A model generated the notes under the pieces. It was not told the origin of the DNA, did not search any database, and saw only the letters and a program-made list of their open reading frames with translations. Source: Aliivibrio salmonicida LFI1238 (lineage in GTDB: Bacteria > Pseudomonadota > Gammaproteobacteria > Enterobacterales > Vibrionaceae). From it: a DNA stretch of 64,000 nucleotides. Both the position numbers and the translations under genes were made by a program. Positions 33,928 to 42,408 of this stretch are shown here, one piece after another. The stretch lies in NCBI RefSeq assembly GCF_000196495.1, contig NC_011312.1, positions 558,001-622,000 on the forward strand, written 5' to 3'. The number at the start of each line of letters is the position of its first letter. Positions within the stretch are counted from its first letter, which is position 1.

Positions 33928-34848
33928 ATGAAGCCAACAAAACAAATATTAGAAGATATTTTGAATGAAGTGCGTCCTCTTATTGGACAAGGAGAGGTTG
34001 CCGATTACATTCCAGCACTTGCTTGTGTACCGAGTAATAAACTGGGTATTGCTGTCTATACTAATGATGGTGAAATGATCACAGCAGGCGATGCAAACGA
34101 ACGATTTTCGATTCAGTCAATCTCTAAGGCACTGAGTTTAACGCTTGCTATGGAGCTGTATCAGCCCGAAGAACTCTGGCATAGAGTTGGAAAAGAACCT
34201 TCTGGACAAGCGTTTAACTCATTGATCCAGTTGGAAATGGAACAAGGGGTTCCTCGTAATCCGTTCATCAATGCGGGGGCGATTGTTGTGGCAGATATGC
34301 TGTTTAGTCGCTTTTCTGCTCCGAAACATCGCTTATTAGAATTTGTACGTAAGCTCTCTGGCAATGAACATATTATTTATGATCGTGTCGTCGCTAATTC
34401 GGAGATGGATCATAGTGATCGAAATGCATCAATTGCTTATTTAATGCGATCATTTGGTAACTTTGAGAATGAAGTGATGCCCGTATTAAAGAACTATTTT
34501 CATGCGTGTTCACTGAATATGAGCTGTGTTGATTTAGCGAAAACGTTTGGTTATTTAGCGAATAAAGGCATTCAACCAGAGACAAATGAATTCATTATCA
34601 CACCTATGCAAAGTAAACAAATTAATGCACTGATGGCGACGTGTGGTTTATATGATGGTGCAGGGGAATTTGCTTATCGTGTTGGTATGCCGGGTAAATC
34701 CGGTGTCGGTGGCGGAATTATCGCAATTGTTCCGGGTGAAATGACGATTGCAGTATGGTCACCAGAGTTGGACCCATCAGGCAACTCGCTAGCAGGAACC
34801 CAAGCGTTAGAATTGCTTTCAGAGCGTATTGGACGTTCGATATTTTAA
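33928..34848 (+). CDS. glsA: Glutaminase GlsA
   Basis: Cytoplasmic serine-dependent glutaminase of the beta-lactamase-like fold; hydrolyses glutamine to glutamate and ammonia. The catalytic Ser-x-x-Lys is S64-I-S-K67 in RFSIQSISKALS. FINAGAIVVADML, the tyrosine region TCGLYDGAGEFAYRVGMPGK and SGVGGGIIA are all family features. Length is 306 residues (E. coli YneH 308). AAAGGAAG precedes the start. It is convergent with hemW across a palindromic repeat. Confidence 0.95.
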   Translation: MKPTKQILEDILNEVRPLIGQGEVADYIPALACVPSNKLGIAVYTNDGEMITAGDANERFSIQSISKALSLTLAMELYQPEELWHRVGKEPSGQAFNSLIQLEMEQGVPRNPFINAGAIVVADMLFSRFSAPKHRLLEFVRKLSGNEHIIYDRVVANSEMDHSDRNASIAYLMRSFGNFENEVMPVLKNYFHACSLNMSCVDLAKTFGYLANKGIQPETNEFIITPMQSKQINALMATCGLYDGAGEFAYRVGMPGKSGVGGGIIAIVPGEMTIAVWSPELDPSGNSLAGTQALELLSERIGRSIF

Positions 34849-34849
34849 G

Positions 34850-34956
34850 GTAAGAGCAGGTTTCAGGACGGTCGCAAGCTCCCTAAAGGTTTCAGGAAAA
34901 GATTGTTAAGCTCTTACTGAAACCTTTAAGCGAAGCGATCTGAACCCTGATCTTAC
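34850..34956. repeat. Palindromic intergenic repeat A between glsA and hemW
   Basis: About 105 bp. The outer ends GTAAGAGCAGGTTTCAG and, inverted, GTAAGATCAGGGTTCAG match. An inner perfect 11-bp pair (AAAGGTTTCAG at 34885-34895, CTGAAACCTTT at 34917-34927) makes a long stem-loop. It shares AGCAGG(T/A)TTCAGGACG and TGAACCCTG ends with the element at 41877-41970. It overlaps the last codons of hemW slightly and may end transcription of both genes. Confidence 0.7.
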
Positions 34957-36113
34957 TCCTCATCACTCACAAACGCTTCCAACAAATCATTCAAGAACAA
35001 TTTTCCATGCTCTGTGATCTGCCAATGCGTTTCTGTTTCTTCTAAATACTTCTTCTCTTTCGCCCAATCCATTGTTTCTTGAATCGACTCTAAACCTAAC
35101 CCGGTTTTATCAATAAAATCTTGTTTAGGACAAGCTTCCAGTAAGCGGAAACGGTTCATAAAGAATTCAAAAGATCTGTCGTGATCTGCCACTTCTTGTT
35201 CATCAATCAAGTAAGGTTTCATTAAGTCTAAGAAGCCTCTAGGGTGTTTGATCTTTGTGGTTCGAATAATGCGGCCATCAGCAAAACTCAGCTTGCCATG
35301 AGCACCACAACCAATCCCTAGATAGTCGCCAAAGCGCCAATAATTTAAGTTATGGCGACATTGATAACCGACTTTACTGTAGCCCGAAATCTCATATTGA
35401 ACGTAACCTGCATCGGCAAGGATTTGATGACCTTGTTCAAAAATATCCCATAGATCATCATCATCAGGCAGAGTAGGGGGCTTGTAGTAAAACACCGTAT
35501 TTGGTTCGATAGTGAGTTGATACCAAGATAAATGCGGCGGATTAAGTTCAATGGCCTGTTTTAAATCAGACAAAGCATCATCAATACTTTGGTTTGGTAA
35601 ACCGTGCATTAGGTCGAGATTGAAACTGTTTAACCCTGCTTCATGGGCAAGACGAGCGGCGCGAAGGGCTTCATCCTTACCGTGAATTCGTCCGAGTTTT
35701 TCTAACTTCTCTTGTTGAAAGCTTTGCACACCAATAGAAATACGATTAACGCCGGCTTCGCGGTACTCAATGAATCGTCCGGCTTCTACCGTTCCTGGGT
35801 TCGCTTCCATGGTGATTTCAATGTCATCAGCAAACGGTAGGCGTTTTTCAACTTCGATCAGTAAACGCTTAATTTCTGGAGCGGTAATTAAACTCGGGGT
35901 ACCACCACCAATAAAAATAGAATGCAGTTTACGCGGTTCATTTTGCATATTATAACGAGCAAGATCGGTATCAAGATCGTCAATTAACGCTGAAATGTAC
36001 TGTGCTTCAGGAATTGTTGTTTTTAACGCGTGAGAGTTGAAATCACAATATGGGCACTTTTGAATACACCAAGGAATATGAATGTATAAACTGAGTGGTG
36101 GTGGGACTAGCAT
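34953..36113 (-). CDS. hemW: Radical SAM family heme chaperone HemW
   Basis: Radical SAM protein that binds heme and is thought to insert it into respiratory enzymes; often mislabelled as oxygen-independent coproporphyrinogen oxidase. The cluster ligands are Cys16, Cys20 and Cys23 in WCIQKCPYC. FIGGGTPSL and MEANPGTVEAGR follow, and the C-terminal HemN domain is present. The start ATG at 36113 lies 4 bp after the rdgB stop (TAA at 36119-36117). Length is 386 residues (E. coli 378). Confidence 0.95.
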   Translation of the reverse strand: MLVPPPLSLYIHIPWCIQKCPYCDFNSHALKTTIPEAQYISALIDDLDTDLARYNMQNEPRKLHSIFIGGGTPSLITAPEIKRLLIEVEKRLPFADDIEITMEANPGTVEAGRFIEYREAGVNRISIGVQSFQQEKLEKLGRIHGKDEALRAARLAHEAGLNSFNLDLMHGLPNQSIDDALSDLKQAIELNPPHLSWYQLTIEPNTVFYYKPPTLPDDDDLWDIFEQGHQILADAGYVQYEISGYSKVGYQCRHNLNYWRFGDYLGIGCGAHGKLSFADGRIIRTTKIKHPRGFLDLMKPYLIDEQEVADHDRSFEFFMNRFRLLEACPKQDFIDKTGLGLESIQETMDWAKEKKYLEETETHWQITEHGKLFLNDLLEAFVSDEE

Positions 36114-36116
36114 CAA

Positions 36117-36713
36117 TTATTGACCTTCTTTTAATGCAGCGAACAGTTTTTTCAGAGCTTGTCCACGATGAGACAGTTGCTTTTTACGTGCTGGTTCAAG
36201 TTCTGCAGAAGAGCAATTGTCTTCACTTACCCAAAAAATAGGATCGTAGCCAAAGCCATTTTCACCTTGTTGCTCCGTGGTAATGTGGCCTTCCCATGAA
36301 CCGTGACAAATCAATGGCGTAGGATCGTTCTCATGCTTCATTAAGACTAAGACACAATGGAAGCGGGCGGTACGTTTTTCTTCTGGAATGTCTTTCATTG
36401 CTGCTAGCATTTTATCGATATTTTTTTGATCGGTCGCGCCTTCGCCTGAGTAGCGTGCAGAGTAAACGCCTGGTGCGCCATGTAATGCGTCGACTTCTAA
36501 ACCGGAATCATCAGCAATCGCAGGTAATCCGCTTTCTTTAGCCGCATGACGCGCTTTAATAATGGCATTCTCAATAAAGGTTGTGCCTGTTTCTGCTACG
36601 TCAGAGACGTTGAACTCACTTTGTGCCACAACATCAAATCCAAAGTCAGACAAAACATCTGCCATTTCACGAACTTTACCTTGGTTGCCTGTTGCTAATA
36701 CGATTTTGCTCAT
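36117..36713 (-). CDS. rdgB: XTP/dITP diphosphatase RdgB
   Basis: House-cleaning pyrophosphatase that removes ITP, XTP and dITP from nucleotide pools. HAM1 family features are KIVLATGNQGKVREM (residues 3-17), the catalytic-region DDSGLEVDAL with GAPGVYSARYSGEG, GFGYDPIFWV and the end LSHRGQALKKL. The 198 residues match E. coli (197). It forms a minus-strand series yggS-proC-yggT-yggU-DUF4426-rdgB-hemW that is conserved in gammaproteobacteria. Confidence 0.96.
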   Translation of the reverse strand: MSKIVLATGNQGKVREMADVLSDFGFDVVAQSEFNVSDVAETGTTFIENAIIKARHAAKESGLPAIADDSGLEVDALHGAPGVYSARYSGEGATDQKNIDKMLAAMKDIPEEKRTARFHCVLVLMKHENDPTPLICHGSWEGHITTEQQGENGFGYDPIFWVSEDNCSSAELEPARKKQLSHRGQALKKLFAALKEGQ

Positions 36714-36723
36714 AATGATTCTC

Positions 36724-37155
36724 TTACTCTTCTACGTAGAACTTTTGATTGAATTTTAATTTGCCAGCGCCTTTCTTTCCTGAAGATACATCAATATCAA
36801 AGCGAAAGGTTTCTTCGTTTGTTATTGGTAACTCAGCAATATAATAAATGGCATTTTTCTCTTTTATTTCACGGAAAGTCAGAGTCTTAGTTTGACCTAA
36901 TAAATTTTTAGCCGTGCCAGATACTTGAGCTGATATCGCCGGTTTTCCGGCTTGTGAAATATCTAAAACACTGATGTTTATTAATGCCGTGTAGCCAGAG
37001 CGTTTTAATTGATAAGCGCGAGCCACCTTAGGCGTTAAAAACGTGGAATTAAAGGCGGAATAATGCACTTCAACATTTTTTATCTGTACAAATTGCCCTG
37101 CAAAACTGGGTAAACTAAAAAGAAAGAGGGATAAAAGTAACAGCGTTTTTTTCAT
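36724..37155 (-). CDS. DUF4426 domain-containing exported protein
   Basis: A 143-residue secreted protein of unknown function. A Sec signal peptide (KKTLLLLSLFLFSLPSFAGQ, cleaved near residue 19) is followed by a beta-rich DUF4426 domain starting VEVHYSAFNSTFLTP. The start at 37155 (MKKTLLLL) is chosen over 37167 because it begins a standard signal peptide. It lies between yggU and rdgB, where Vibrio genomes usually carry this family. Confidence 0.85.
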   Translation of the reverse strand: MKKTLLLLSLFLFSLPSFAGQFVQIKNVEVHYSAFNSTFLTPKVARAYQLKRSGYTALINISVLDISQAGKPAISAQVSGTAKNLLGQTKTLTFREIKEKNAIYYIAELPITNEETFRFDIDVSSGKKGAGKLKFNQKFYVEE

Positions 37156-37171
37156 GTTAATCTCCATAAAG

Positions 37172-37197
37172 AAAAGCCGAGAATTAACTCGGCTCTA
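37172..37197 (-). terminator. Terminator at the end of yggU
   Basis: On the minus strand AGCCGAG and CTCGGCT pair around TTAATT and are followed by TTTCTTT. The original yggU stop codon (37186-37184) lies inside the loop. Confidence 0.75.
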
Positions 37198-37478
37198 GCA
37201 GTATTTGAATGGCATCAGGAATAATTTCAGGAGAGTGAATTCGAACCTTGTTTGTGACGATTAAGTTCTCCTTTTTCTACTGTGATTTTACCTTTAGCAA
37301 CCTTAAATAATTTCGAGAAGTACTTAATCAAATGTGCGTTAGCTTTCCCATCAACAGGAGGAGCGGTAATCGCTACTTTGAGTTCCTCTCCATGTATACC
37401 AACGATTTGGTCTCGACTGGCCTTCGGTTGAAGGTAAAGTCTTAAGACCAAATCATCGTTATCGTATTTAATTGGCAT
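37184..37478 (-). pseudogene. yggU: YggU (DUF167/UPF0235), C-terminal frameshift
   Basis: Small conserved protein of unknown function. The first 77 codons are normal for the family (LYLQPKASRDQIVGIHGEEL, TAPPVDGKANAHL, VEKGELNRHKQ). The frame then ends early at 37227 with six off-frame residues. Skipping one base at 37246-37247 restores VRIHSPEIIPDAIQILLEPS and a stop at 37186-37184, for 97 residues in total (E. coli 96). The stop then falls within the terminator hairpin, as expected of the original gene end. Truncation to 83 residues may or may not abolish function; a sequencing error is possible. Confidence 0.85.
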
Positions 37479-37506
37479 TATTGCTTAGATTCCAATATAG
37501 ATCAGA

Positions 37507-38061
37507 TTACAAGCTATACCAAATCGGGCCAAGTAAATCACCCATTAAGAAGTTAGCAAATTGAAGCACAATGAACAGCACTAATACGCTTAAATCTAAT
37601 CCGCCCATTTGAGGAAGGATCTTACGAATAGGAGCAAGCATTGGTTCCGTCAATTGGTTCATTACATATTCAATTGGGCTACGACCTTGACTAACCCAGC
37701 TTAGGATTGCTCGAACTAATAAAATCCAGAACAGCAAACCACCAGCGGCTTTTGCAAGAGCAATTAGACCAATGATTAAAAACTCAGGTCCAAAAGTAAT
37801 TCCGCCTGAAACGACAACTTGCAGAGCAACAAATTTAACAACACACAGAACATAAGCAAACAGAACGGTGGCTAAATCTAAGCTTCCTATTGATGGAATA
37901 ATACGACGTAAAGGCGAAACAACAGGTTGCGTAGCCTTGATGATAAATTGTGAAAATGGGTTATAGAAATCGGCACGTGCCACTTGTAACCAAATTCGTA
38001 GAATCACAACCATTATGTATAAATCAAAAACGGTAGAGATTAAAAAGCTCATTGCATTCAT
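37507..38061 (-). CDS. yggT: YggT family membrane protein
   Basis: A 184-residue inner-membrane protein with two YGGT repeats, each of two membrane segments: VVILRIWLQVARADFYNPFS with ATQPVVSPLRRIIPSIG, then LVRAILSWVSQ with LTEPMLAPIRKILPQMG. Linked to osmotic-shock tolerance and cell-division positioning in other bacteria, but no firm function. It sits between proC and yggU as in E. coli. Confidence 0.93.
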   Translation of the reverse strand: MNAMSFLISTVFDLYIMVVILRIWLQVARADFYNPFSQFIIKATQPVVSPLRRIIPSIGSLDLATVLFAYVLCVVKFVALQVVVSGGITFGPEFLIIGLIALAKAAGGLLFWILLVRAILSWVSQGRSPIEYVMNQLTEPMLAPIRKILPQMGGLDLSVLVLFIVLQFANFLMGDLLGPIWYSL

Positions 38062-38136
38062 AGTTAGTTAACCTTAAAAATCATTGGTTTTTTTTATAGC
38101 GTTTTTTAAACAGAGTTGCTTCAAGCAAAGCAGTTT

Positions 38137-38955
38137 TTAAAACAACGTTTCCATTTCTTCTGCACGAGCTACGGCCGCTTGCATTGCTTTAGCGACGATC
38201 TCTTGCAGATGATGTTCATTAAACGTGCGAAGTGCTTCAGCAGTAGTCCCACCTTTTGAGGTCACTTGTTCACGCAGTGTTGATAATGGTGTTTCAGGAT
38301 TTGCTATGACCATTTCGGCGGCACCGAGTGCGGATTGTTGCACTAACAGACGAGCGGTATCCTCACTAAAGCCCTGTTTAATGGCTTCGGCCTGCATTGC
38401 TTCCATAAATAAGAAGAAATACGCAGGTGCGCTTCCTGCTGCTGCAATGACAGAATTAATACCAGATTCTTTTTCAACCCAGCAGACTTCCCCCACGGCT
38501 GAAAGTAAATCACTTGCAAAATGTTTGTCTTGTTCGGAAATATGCTCAACGGCAAATAGGCCACTCATGCCTTTACCGACTAATGCTGGCGTATTCGGCA
38601 TGACTCGAACCAAATTTAATTCGGCAGCGAACATTTCATTTAAGCGTTTAGCTGAAATACCAGCAGCAATCGAAATAACCAGTTTATCAGAGTAATCCAC
38701 GGATTGGAGTGGCTTTGCTGCGGTCTCCATCATTTGTGGTTTTACAGCAAGAACAATAACGTCAGCCTGTTGAGCTGCGGCAAGGTTATCGGTACTGATG
38801 TTAATACCATAGCATTGCTCTAAATTGTTTAGTTTGTCAGTGCTTGGGTTTGTTGCGGTGATATTTTTTTTTGGATAACCACTGCTAATTAAGCCTGCAA
38901 TGATTGAACGAGTCATGTTTCCCGCACCAATAAAAGCAATGTTACGATGTTCCAT
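38137..38955 (-). CDS. proC: Pyrroline-5-carboxylate reductase ProC
   Basis: Last step of proline synthesis, NAD(P)H-dependent reduction of pyrroline-5-carboxylate. The Rossmann motif FIGAGNMTRSIIAGL (residues 8-22) opens the protein. VRVMPNTPALVGKGM and the C-terminal dimer domain with GSAPAYFFLFMEA and LREQVTSKGGTTAEAL are characteristic. The 272 residues match the family. It overlaps yggS by 14 bp. Confidence 0.96.
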   Translation of the reverse strand: MEHRNIAFIGAGNMTRSIIAGLISSGYPKKNITATNPSTDKLNNLEQCYGINISTDNLAAAQQADVIVLAVKPQMMETAAKPLQSVDYSDKLVISIAAGISAKRLNEMFAAELNLVRVMPNTPALVGKGMSGLFAVEHISEQDKHFASDLLSAVGEVCWVEKESGINSVIAAAGSAPAYFFLFMEAMQAEAIKQGFSEDTARLLVQQSALGAAEMVIANPETPLSTLREQVTSKGGTTAEALRTFNEHHLQEIVAKAMQAAVARAEEMETLF

Positions 38956-39709
38956 TCGTATTCCTATTTTTTATTTTTAAGAGTCGCTTACTGTGTATTA
39001 TTACTTCATTGGTATAGTTTCTTGCACCAAAAATAGCAGTACCAATACGTACCATCGTAGAGCCCGCTTCAATTGCGGCATCTATATCACCGCTCATGCC
39101 CATCGATAAGGTATCAACCTGTGGATATTGTGCTTCTAATTGGTTTTGAATGGAAGCAAGTTGTTTGAATGCGGCTAATTGCTCTTCGTAATTAGAGACA
39201 TTTGCAGGGATAGACATTAATCCTCGAAGTGTTAGGTTTGGCATTGCATGAATAGCCGCGGCCAGTGACATTACCTCATTAGCCGTGGTGCCTGACTTAC
39301 TATCTTCTGAGCTAATATTGACCTGAATTAATACGTTTAGTTCACCTAAATCAGAGGGACGTTGTTCATTTAAACGTTGAGCTATCTTAAGACGATCAAT
39401 AGAATGCACCCAATCAAAATGTTCGGCAATTGGACGAGTCTTATTCGATTGAATTGGTCCGATAAAATGCCATTCTAATTCGATATTCGAATGATTTTTT
39501 TGAAAATAGTGGACTTTATCAACACCTTCTTGAACGTAGTTTTCACCAAAAGAGTGTTGACCCGATTCGATTGCTTGTTCGAGTAACTCGATAGGTTTGG
39601 TTTTACTTACCGCCAGTAGTTGCACTGAATCGGGGGATCGACCACATTTTTGAATGCTATTCTCTATCTGAAGAGTGATTTGGTGGATATTTTGCTTAAT
39701 ACTAGTCAT
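38942..39709 (-). CDS. yggS: PLP-binding homeostasis protein YggS
   Basis: Pyridoxal 5'-phosphate-binding protein of the PROSC/PLPBP family that keeps vitamin B6 and amino-acid pools balanced; no enzymatic activity is established. The PLP lysine is in LLAVSKTKP (about residue 36). HFIGPIQSNKTRP, LRGLMSIPA, LSMGMSGDIDAAIEAGSTMV and VRIGTAIFG complete the fold-type III barrel. 255 residues, slightly extended at the C-terminus (E. coli 234). Divergent from pilT. Confidence 0.95.
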   Translation of the reverse strand: MTSIKQNIHQITLQIENSIQKCGRSPDSVQLLAVSKTKPIELLEQAIESGQHSFGENYVQEGVDKVHYFQKNHSNIELEWHFIGPIQSNKTRPIAEHFDWVHSIDRLKIAQRLNEQRPSDLGELNVLIQVNISSEDSKSGTTANEVMSLAAAIHAMPNLTLRGLMSIPANVSNYEEQLAAFKQLASIQNQLEAQYPQVDTLSMGMSGDIDAAIEAGSTMVRIGTAIFGARNYTNEVIIHSKRLLKIKNRNTNGTS

Positions 39710-39732
39710 AGAAACGATTACCGAGGAAAATT

Positions 39733-40770
39733 ATGGATATCACAGAACTACTGGACTTTAGTGTAAAACAAAACGCATCAGATCTACACCTATCTGCAGG
39801 AGTTCCTCCTATGGTACGTGTTGATGGTGAGGTTCGTAAACTCACATTACCTGATTTTACCCACGCTGATGTTCATCGCTTAGTGACTGATTTCATGAAT
39901 GATGCTCAACGAAGTGAGTTTGAAGAAAAGTTAGAAGTTGATTTTTCTTTTGAGCTTCCGAGTGTGGGGCGTTTTCGTGTGAATGCGTTTAATCAATCAC
40001 GAGGTTGTGCCGCTGTCTTTAGAACGATCCCTGTTGAGGTGCCTTCTCTTGATCAATTAGATGTCCCTGATATTTTTCTTGATATCGCAAAATATCAAAA
40101 AGGGTTGGTATTAATTACAGGGCCGACGGGATCGGGTAAATCAACAACATTAGCGGCGATGGTTGATTACGTTAATGAACATCATAATAAGCACATTCTC
40201 ACGATCGAAGATCCGATTGAGTTTGTTCATAAAAATAAAAAATGTTTGATTAACCAACGTGAAGTTCATCGTGATACTCACAGTTTTAAAGCGGCATTAC
40301 GATCGGCATTGCGTGAGGATCCTGATGTCATTCTTGTGGGGGAATTGCGAGATCAAGAGACAATCAGTCTTGCATTAACAGCAGCGGAAACCGGACACCT
40401 CGTGTTTGCTACGTTACACACCAGTTCTGCGGCAAAAACCATTGACCGTATTATTGATGTATTTCCTGGCAGTGATAAATCGATGGTGCGTTCAATGTTG
40501 TCGGAATCATTAAGAGCCGTGGTGGCTCAAACGTTATTAAAACGAATTGGTGGTGGACGAATTGCTTGTCATGAGATAATGATAGCAACCCCTGCAATAC
40601 GTAACTTAATCCGAGAAGATAAAGTCGCTCAGATGTATTCAATCATTCAGACTGGTTCCGCTTTTGGAATGCAAACCATGGAGCAAAATGCAAAGAAAAT
40701 TATTGCTCAAGGGTTAGTTGACCCTGATGAAGTTGCAAAGAAAGTTGAAATAACCAGTATGGGTTTTTAA
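39733..40770 (+). CDS. pilT: Type IV pilus retraction ATPase PilT
   Basis: Hexameric cytoplasmic ATPase that powers pilus retraction and twitching. Walker A is GPTGSGKST (about residues 130-138), the Asp box is ILTIEDPIEFVH, Walker B is LRDQETISLALTAAETGHL, and the His box is FATLHTSSAAKTIDRI. The C-terminal AIRNLIRE motif required for retraction is intact. The 345 residues match the family. 2 bp before pilU. Confidence 0.97.
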   Translation: MDITELLDFSVKQNASDLHLSAGVPPMVRVDGEVRKLTLPDFTHADVHRLVTDFMNDAQRSEFEEKLEVDFSFELPSVGRFRVNAFNQSRGCAAVFRTIPVEVPSLDQLDVPDIFLDIAKYQKGLVLITGPTGSGKSTTLAAMVDYVNEHHNKHILTIEDPIEFVHKNKKCLINQREVHRDTHSFKAALRSALREDPDVILVGELRDQETISLALTAAETGHLVFATLHTSSAAKTIDRIIDVFPGSDKSMVRSMLSESLRAVVAQTLLKRIGGGRIACHEIMIATPAIRNLIREDKVAQMYSIIQTGSAFGMQTMEQNAKKIIAQGLVDPDEVAKKVEITSMGF

Positions 40771-40772
40771 TC

Positions 40773-41879
40773 ATGAATTTGGATGATTTATTGAATCAGA
40801 TGGTGAAGCAGAAAGCCTCTGATATTTATATTACGGTGGATGCACCGTGTTTATTACGTGTTGATGGCGTTTTACAAGCGACAGGGGCAAAGCAAACGGT
40901 AGAGTCTGTAACCGCCCTGTTGGCTGAGATGATGAATGATGATCGAGAAAAAGAATTTACTCAAACATTAGAAGCCAATTTTGCCATCGTAAAAGAGAGT
41001 GGTCGTTTTCGTGTGAGTGCATTTTGGCAGCGTGAACAACCGGGGGCCGTGATCCGTAGAATTGAAACTAAAATCCCATCCATGGATTCATTGTATTTAC
41101 CGAGTATCATGAAAGACTTGGCGGTAGCTAAACGAGGATTGGTTCTAGTTGTGGGAGCGACGGGATCAGGAAAATCGACCACAATGGCTGCGATGACTGG
41201 GTACCGGAATGATCATAAATCGGGTCATATTTTGACGGTGGAAGATCCGATTGAATTTGTTCATCCACATAATAAATGCATCGTGACTCAACGTGAAGTT
41301 GGGCTAGATACAGACAGTTATGAAGTTGCTTTAAAAAATTCATTACGCCAAGCGCCCGATATGATTTTGATTGGTGAAATTCGAACCAGAGAAACGATGA
41401 AGTACGCGATGATGTTTGCTGAGACTGGGCATTTGTGTATGGCAACGTTACACGCAAACAATGCAAACCAAGCATTAGAGCGTATTTTACATTTGGTTCC
41501 AAAAGAGAATAAAGAGCAATTTTTATTTGATCTCTCAATGAATTTAAAAGGTGTTATTGCTCAACAATTGGTTCCTGATGCTCAGGGAAATGGGCGTCAC
41601 GGTGTGTTTGAAGTCTTACTCAATACTCCCCGAATCGCCGATTTAATTCGTAGAGGTGATCTGCATGAATTAAAAGGGACAATGACACGCTCTCGTGAAT
41701 CAGGAATGCAGACGTTTGATCAATGCTTATTTGATTTAGTAATTGATGGCAAGATTACAGAAACAGAAGCGCTGCATAGTGCGGATTCTGCAAATGACTT
41801 AAGGCTGATGCTGAAGACTAAGCGTGGGGATTCATTTACCACATCAAAATTTGATAATGTGTCGATATCGTTAGATTAA
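40773..41879 (+). CDS. pilU: PilT-dependent retraction ATPase PilU
   Basis: Paralogue of PilT that boosts retraction force but needs PilT. It has the same domain order: Walker A GATGSGKSTTMAAM (about residues 131-144), Asp box LTVEDPIEFVHPHNKCI and His box MATLHANNANQALERI. The C-terminal region carries TPRIADLIRRGD in place of the PilT AIRNLIRE. Length is 368 residues with a longer C-terminal tail than PilT, as usual. Convergent with ruvX across a palindromic repeat. Confidence 0.96.
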   Translation: MNLDDLLNQMVKQKASDIYITVDAPCLLRVDGVLQATGAKQTVESVTALLAEMMNDDREKEFTQTLEANFAIVKESGRFRVSAFWQREQPGAVIRRIETKIPSMDSLYLPSIMKDLAVAKRGLVLVVGATGSGKSTTMAAMTGYRNDHKSGHILTVEDPIEFVHPHNKCIVTQREVGLDTDSYEVALKNSLRQAPDMILIGEIRTRETMKYAMMFAETGHLCMATLHANNANQALERILHLVPKENKEQFLFDLSMNLKGVIAQQLVPDAQGNGRHGVFEVLLNTPRIADLIRRGDLHELKGTMTRSRESGMQTFDQCLFDLVIDGKITETEALHSADSANDLRLMLKTKRGDSFTTSKFDNVSISLD

Positions 41880-41970
41880 AAGCAGGATTCAGGACGCTTT
41901 GCGTTTAGAATTCAGAGGTGTGTGCGGTGAGTGTTACGCTCACAACGAGTACCTCTGAACCCTGCTTTTA
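41877..41970. repeat. Palindromic intergenic repeat B between pilU and ruvX
   Basis: About 95 bp. Ends AAAGCAGGATTCAG and, inverted, AAAGCAGGGTTCAG match. Inner TTCAGAGGT (41911-41919) pairs with ACCTCTGAA (41951-41959), and GTGAG/CTCAC closes a small top loop. The same end motifs occur in the element at 34850-34956. It lies at a convergent 3'-3' junction. Confidence 0.7.
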
Positions 41971-41982
41971 TGTCTTTGGACC

Positions 41983-42408
41983 TTAGCCCCATTGACTCTC
42001 AAACCAACTTTCTAAAATAACAACGGCAGATTGGCAATCGACATTGCCTTTTGATAATGCTTTATAGCCACCGAATTCAAATAAATCAGCGCGAGCTTCT
42101 ACGGTTGATAAGCGTTCATCGTGCAGTTCGACTTGATTACCAAAACGACCGTGCAGACGGTTAGCAAATTTCTTTGCTTTTGGTGTGATAACGTCTAACT
42201 CTTTACCATGAAGATCGGTTGGTAGACCAACAACGATCAAATCAGGTTGCCACTCTTTAATTTGCTTTTCAATATCATCCCAATTAGGGGTGCCATCTTG
42301 AGCTTTAAACGCTTTTAATGGACTTGCGGTACCTGTGATTTCTTGCCCAATGGCTGAGCCAATGCTTTTTGTGCCAAAATCAAATGCCATGATGGTGCGT
42401 GAACTCAT
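41983..42408 (-). CDS. ruvX: Holliday junction resolvase-like protein RuvX (YqgF)
   Basis: RNase H-fold nuclease implicated in 16S rRNA 5'-end processing and possibly Holliday junction resolution. The first acidic motif is AFDFGTKSIGSAIG (residues 8-21); LIVVGLPTDLHG and HDERLSTVEARADL carry the others. The 141 residues match E. coli (138). It overlaps yqgE by 4 bp, the conserved yqgE-yqgF pair. Confidence 0.94.
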   Translation of the reverse strand: MSSRTIMAFDFGTKSIGSAIGQEITGTASPLKAFKAQDGTPNWDDIEKQIKEWQPDLIVVGLPTDLHGKELDVITPKAKKFANRLHGRFGNQVELHDERLSTVEARADLFEFGGYKALSKGNVDCQSAVVILESWFESQWG

